From positions 1-24,659 of the forward strand of contig DATDMT010000166.1 of assembly GCA_036518635.1 (NCBI GenBank): a stretch of DNA of 24,659 nucleotides, written 5' to 3'. Shown piece by piece: positions 21,628 to 24,659 of this stretch. Numbering within the stretch: the first letter of the stretch is position 1; each line of letters starts with the position of its first letter. This DNA comes from AWTP1-18 sp036518635. GTDB lineage: Bacteria; Pseudomonadota; Gammaproteobacteria; Burkholderiales; Rhodocyclaceae. A program made the position numbers and the translations under genes. The notes beneath the pieces are model-generated. The model saw only the letters and a program-made list of their open reading frames with translations, did no database searches and was not told the origin of the DNA.

Positions 21628-23283
21628 ATGGGTGACACCACGCTTCGGGACAACCCGTACGCACGCGGGCTGGACAAGAACGCCGCCAATCACGTGCAAC
21701 TTTCGCCCTTGAGCTACCTGGCGCGCAGCGCCATGGTCTATCCCAACAAGCTCAGCATCATCCACGGCGACCGCAGCTTCACCTGGAGCCAGACCTACGC
21801 CCGCTGCCGGCGCCTGGCCTCGGTCCTGGCCAAGAGCGGCATCGGCCGCGGCGACACGGTGGCGGCGATGCTGGCCAACGTGCCGGCGATGCTGGAAGCC
21901 CACTTCGGCGTGCCGATGATCGGCGCCGTGCTGAACACCCTGAACACCCGCCTCGACGCCGAAGCCATCGCCTTCATGCTCGGCCACGGCGAAGCCAAGG
22001 TGCTGCTGACCGACCCGGAATTCGCCCCGACCATCGAAAAGGCCCTGTCCCTGCTGACCGGGCCGAAGCCGGTGGTGATCGACGTGATGGACCCGATGTT
22101 CCCCGGCACCACCCGTCTCGGCGGCGTCGAGTACGAGGACTTTATCGCCGGCGGCGACCCGGAATACGCCTGGTCCCTGCCCGACGACGAATGGGATGCG
22201 ATCTGCCTCAACTACACCTCGGGCACCACCGGCAACCCCAAGGGCGTGGTCTATCACCACCGCGGCGCCTATCTCAACGCCGCCAGCAACATCATCTCCT
22301 GGGGCATGCCGGCCCACGCCACCTACCTGTGGACCCTGCCGATGTTCCACTGCAACGGCTGGTGCTTCCCCTGGACCATGGCCGCCAATGCCGGCACCAA
22401 CATCTGCCTGCGCAAGGTGGACCCGGCGCTGATCTTCGAACTGGTGCGGCGCCATCACGTCACCCACATGTGCGGCGCGCCAATCGTCTACGGCATGCTG
22501 ATCAACGCCCCCGAACCGCTGCGCGCCGGCATCGACTGGCCGATCAACGGCCTGATCGCCGGTGCCGCGCCGCCCCTGGCGATCATCGAAGGCGCCGAGA
22601 AGGCCGGCTTCAAGATCACCCACGTCTACGGCCTCACCGAGACCTACGGCCCGGCCGCCGTCTGCGCCACCCAGGACGGCTGGGACCAGCTCTCGCTGGC
22701 CGACCGCGTGACGATGAACGGCCGCCAGGGCGTGCCCTACCACCTGCAGGAAGCGATCACGGTGCTCGATCCGATCAGCATGCAGCCGGTGCCCCACGAC
22801 GGCGAGACCATGGGCGAGATCTTCTTCCGCGGCAACATCACCATGAAGGGTTACCTGAAGAACCCCAAGGCCACCGAAGAAGCCTTCGCCGGCGGCTGGT
22901 TCCACACCGGCGACCTGGCGGTGATGCACCCGGACGGCTACGTCAAGATCAAGGACCGCTCGAAGGACGTGATCATTTCCGGCGGCGAGAACATCTCCTC
23001 GGTGGAAGTGGAGGACGTGCTGTATCGCCACCCCGCCGTACTCACCGCCGCCGTGGTCGCCAAGCCCGACCCGAAGTGGGGCGAAGTGCCGGCCGCCTTC
23101 GTCGAACTGAAGGAAGGCAAGACCGCCACCGCCGAAGAAATCATCGAGTTCTGCCGCCAGCATCTGGCCCGCTTCAAGGTGCCGAAGGAAGTGGTGTTCA
23201 AGACCATTCCGAAAACCTCCACGGGGAAGATTCAGAAGTTCATACTGCGCAATCAGATGCAATCCGCATCGGCTATCGAGTGA
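21628..23283 (+). CDS. AMP-forming acyl-CoA synthetase
   Basis: The 551-residue product belongs to the ANL family: it adenylates a carboxylic acid and transfers it to CoA. Motifs are YTSGTTGNPKGV from Tyr196 (phosphate loop), GLTETYGP near 335, WFHTGDLAVMHPDGYVKIKDRSKDVIISGGENISSVEVEDVLYRHP (hinge and A8 region) and the catalytic KTSTGKIQK with Lys534. PMFHCNGWCFPW is typical of the medium-chain, DmdB-like and FadD-like subgroup. AGGAGG precedes the ATG at an ideal distance. It is followed after 4 bp by the LivG gene, so acid import and CoA activation are probably linked; the substrate (fatty, aromatic or dicarboxylic acid) cannot be read from the sequence. Confidence 0.92.
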   Translation: MGDTTLRDNPYARGLDKNAANHVQLSPLSYLARSAMVYPNKLSIIHGDRSFTWSQTYARCRRLASVLAKSGIGRGDTVAAMLANVPAMLEAHFGVPMIGAVLNTLNTRLDAEAIAFMLGHGEAKVLLTDPEFAPTIEKALSLLTGPKPVVIDVMDPMFPGTTRLGGVEYEDFIAGGDPEYAWSLPDDEWDAICLNYTSGTTGNPKGVVYHHRGAYLNAASNIISWGMPAHATYLWTLPMFHCNGWCFPWTMAANAGTNICLRKVDPALIFELVRRHHVTHMCGAPIVYGMLINAPEPLRAGIDWPINGLIAGAAPPLAIIEGAEKAGFKITHVYGLTETYGPAAVCATQDGWDQLSLADRVTMNGRQGVPYHLQEAITVLDPISMQPVPHDGETMGEIFFRGNITMKGYLKNPKATEEAFAGGWFHTGDLAVMHPDGYVKIKDRSKDVIISGGENISSVEVEDVLYRHPAVLTAAVVAKPDPKWGEVPAAFVELKEGKTATAEEIIEFCRQHLARFKVPKEVVFKTIPKTSTGKIQKFILRNQMQSASAIE

Positions 23284-23287
23284 GCCT

Positions 23288-24061
23288 ATGAGCGACGACT
23301 TCATCCTCGAAACCGAAGGCCTGGTCAAGGAGTTCAAGGGTTTCGTCGCCGTCAGCGACGTGAACCTGAAAATCCAGCGCGGCCACATCCATTCGCTGAT
23401 CGGCCCCAACGGCGCCGGCAAGACCACCTGCTTCAACCTGCTGACCAAATTCCTCGAACCCACCCGCGGCGTGATCCGCTTCAAGGGCGAGGACATCACC
23501 CGCGAACGCCCCGAGCGCATCGCCCGCCGCGGCGTGGTGCGCTCCTTCCAGATCTCGGCGGTGTTCCCGCACCTCACTGTGCTGGAAAACGTCCGCGTCG
23601 CCCTGCAGCGCAAGCTCGGCACCTCCTTCCATTTCTGGAAGTCGGACCAGACCCTGAACGTGCTCAACCAGCGCGCCCTGGAACTGCTGGCCGAGGTCGG
23701 CCTCGAAGAATACGCGCCGCTGGTGGCGGTGGAACTGCCCTACGGCCGCAAGCGCGCCCTGGAGATTGCCACCACCCTGGCCATGGAACCGGAACTGATG
23801 CTGCTGGACGAGCCCACCCAGGGCATGGGCCACGAGGACGTGGACCGGGTGATGCAGTTGATCAAGAAGGTCTCGGCCAATCGCACCATCCTGATGGTCG
23901 AGCACAACATGACGGTGGTCTCCGGCATCTCCGACCGCATCACCGTGCTGGCCCGCGGCGCCGTGCTGGCCGAGGGCGACTACGCCGAAGTCTCGGCCAA
24001 CCCCAAGGTGATCGAAGCCTACATGGGCACCGAGGCCGCCGAACTGCAGGGGGCGCACTGA
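23288..24061 (+). CDS. Liv-type ABC importer ATPase, LivG subunit
   Basis: The 257-residue product is one of the two cytoplasmic ATPases of a branched-chain amino acid (HAAT) type importer. Walker A is GPNGAGKT at 39-46 with Lys45; Gln89 is the Q-loop; Walker B is LMLLDEP with Asp174 and Glu175; His206 is the switch histidine (LMVEHNM). The ABC signature is LPYGRKRALEIA, not LSGGQ; a YGQ/YGR form at this place is usual for LivG. The unusual DEPTQGMGHEDVDR points to a subgroup often linked to acid or aromatic transport in betaproteobacteria and not to amino acids. It overlaps the LivF start by one base. Confidence 0.92.
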   Translation: MSDDFILETEGLVKEFKGFVAVSDVNLKIQRGHIHSLIGPNGAGKTTCFNLLTKFLEPTRGVIRFKGEDITRERPERIARRGVVRSFQISAVFPHLTVLENVRVALQRKLGTSFHFWKSDQTLNVLNQRALELLAEVGLEEYAPLVAVELPYGRKRALEIATTLAMEPELMLLDEPTQGMGHEDVDRVMQLIKKVSANRTILMVEHNMTVVSGISDRITVLARGAVLAEGDYAEVSANPKVIEAYMGTEAAELQGAH

Positions 24062-24659
24062 TGACCAGCACCGAATACCTGCGCATCACCGACCTGCACG
24101 CCTTCTACGGCGAGTCGCACATCCTCCACGGCATCGACATCACGGTGAACCGCGGCGAGTGCGTCACCCTGCTCGGCCGCAACGGCGCCGGCCGCACCAC
24201 CACCATGCGCGCCATCATGGGCCTCACCGGCCGCCGCTCCGGCTCGATCATGTTGAACGGCCGCGAGACCATCGACATGGCGACCCACAAGATCGCCCGC
24301 CTCGGCGTCGGCTACTGCCCCGAGGAGCGCGGCATCTACTCCAGCCTCAGTTGCGAGGAAAACCTGCTGATGCCGCCGCGGGTTGCCAGCGGCGGCATGG
24401 AGCTGGAAGAGATCTACAGCATGTTCCCCAACCTCAAGGAACGCCGCAACAGCCAGGGCACTCGCATGTCCGGCGGCGAGCAGCAGATGCTGGCGATGGC
24501 GCGCATCCTGCGCACCGGCGCCAAGCTGCTGCTGCTGGATGAAATCTCCGAAGGCCTGGCGCCGGTGATCGTGCAGAAACTGGCGGAGATCATTCGCGCA
24601 CTGAAGGCCAAGGGCTTCACCATCCTGCTGGTCGAGCAGAATTTCCGCTGTGCCGCTCC
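24061..24659 (+). CDS. Liv-type ABC importer ATPase, LivF subunit (cut by window end)
   Basis: The first 199 residues of the second ATPase are visible. It starts at 24061 in a TGATG overlap with LivG. The Walker A loop reads GRNGAGRTT: Arg45 (CGC codon) stands where Lys is normally essential. The signature SGGEQ (137-141), Walker B LLLLDE (Asp160, Glu161) and LLVEQN near 190, with Gln193 in place of the switch histidine (usual in LivF), are as expected. No frameshift or stop interrupts the frame. The membrane permeases and binding protein should follow outside the window. Confidence 0.9.
   Translation, partial: MTSTEYLRITDLHAFYGESHILHGIDITVNRGECVTLLGRNGAGRTTTMRAIMGLTGRRSGSIMLNGRETIDMATHKIARLGVGYCPEERGIYSSLSCEENLLMPPRVASGGMELEEIYSMFPNLKERRNSQGTRMSGGEQQMLAMARILRTGAKLLLLDEISEGLAPVIVQKLAEIIRALKAKGFTILLVEQNFRCAA

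Noticed and set aside
21520..23667. Long open frame (over 700 codons) on the minus strand opposite the acyl-CoA synthetase and LivG genes
   Set aside because: Shadow of two genes with complete motifs; it crosses gene boundaries without any start signal.

Overview
The window is a GC-rich chromosomal stretch from a proteobacterium, most likely a betaproteobacterium of the Rhodocyclales type. The support is the run of housekeeping genes of proteobacterial type (pmbA | yjgA-mog, thyA, dcd next to a class-I amino-acid decarboxylase, mrp | metG), dense coding with short gaps, and strong G/C preference at third codon positions. The taxonomic guess rests on remembered protein similarity and gene order, not on a search. 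There is no prophage, integrase, transposase, CRISPR array, rRNA or tRNA that I can recognise.

Layout. 1-1550: the start of pmbA (minus), then divergently yjgA and mog (plus, overlapping). 1554-4531: a minus-strand pair, an M17 leucyl-aminopeptidase-family gene followed by an unknown protein with a PilZ-like C-terminus. 4580-8105: a plus-strand run of thyA, a 708-codon gene that joins a complete glucose-6-phosphate isomerase to a complete dihydrofolate reductase in one frame, and a His-rich DUF4337-type membrane protein. 8102-11728: minus strand, dcd, an Orn/Lys/Arg decarboxylase, and two small unknown proteins that resemble each other. 11815-13892: a divergent LysR regulator / LigB-type dioxygenase pair enclosed by two copies of a 65-bp repeat in opposite orientation. 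13928-15909: cytochrome b561, two YceI proteins and a tandem CDGSH iron-sulfur protein. 15974-19597: mrp (minus) divergent from metG and an acylphosphatase gene. 19730-20326: a 2-Cys peroxiredoxin behind a site that looks like an OxyR operator. 20624-24659: an OmpR-type response regulator (minus) divergent from an acyl-CoA synthetase and the two ATPase genes of a Liv-type ABC importer, the last cut by the window end.

How the genes work together. ThyA makes dihydrofolate and DHFR recycles it, so thyA and folA are commonly neighbours; here pgi sits between them and folA has lost its own start codon and continues from the pgi frame. The b561-YceI-YceI-CDGSH group looks like a membrane/periplasm redox and isoprenoid-quinone-linked set. 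The ligase-LivG-LivF set suggests uptake and CoA activation of an organic acid rather than of an amino acid.

The most unusual items are the Pgi-DHFR fusion, the inverted 65-bp repeats around the LysR/dioxygenase pair, the pair of small related unknown proteins downstream of the decarboxylase, and the arginine that replaces the Walker A lysine in the LivF-type ATPase.
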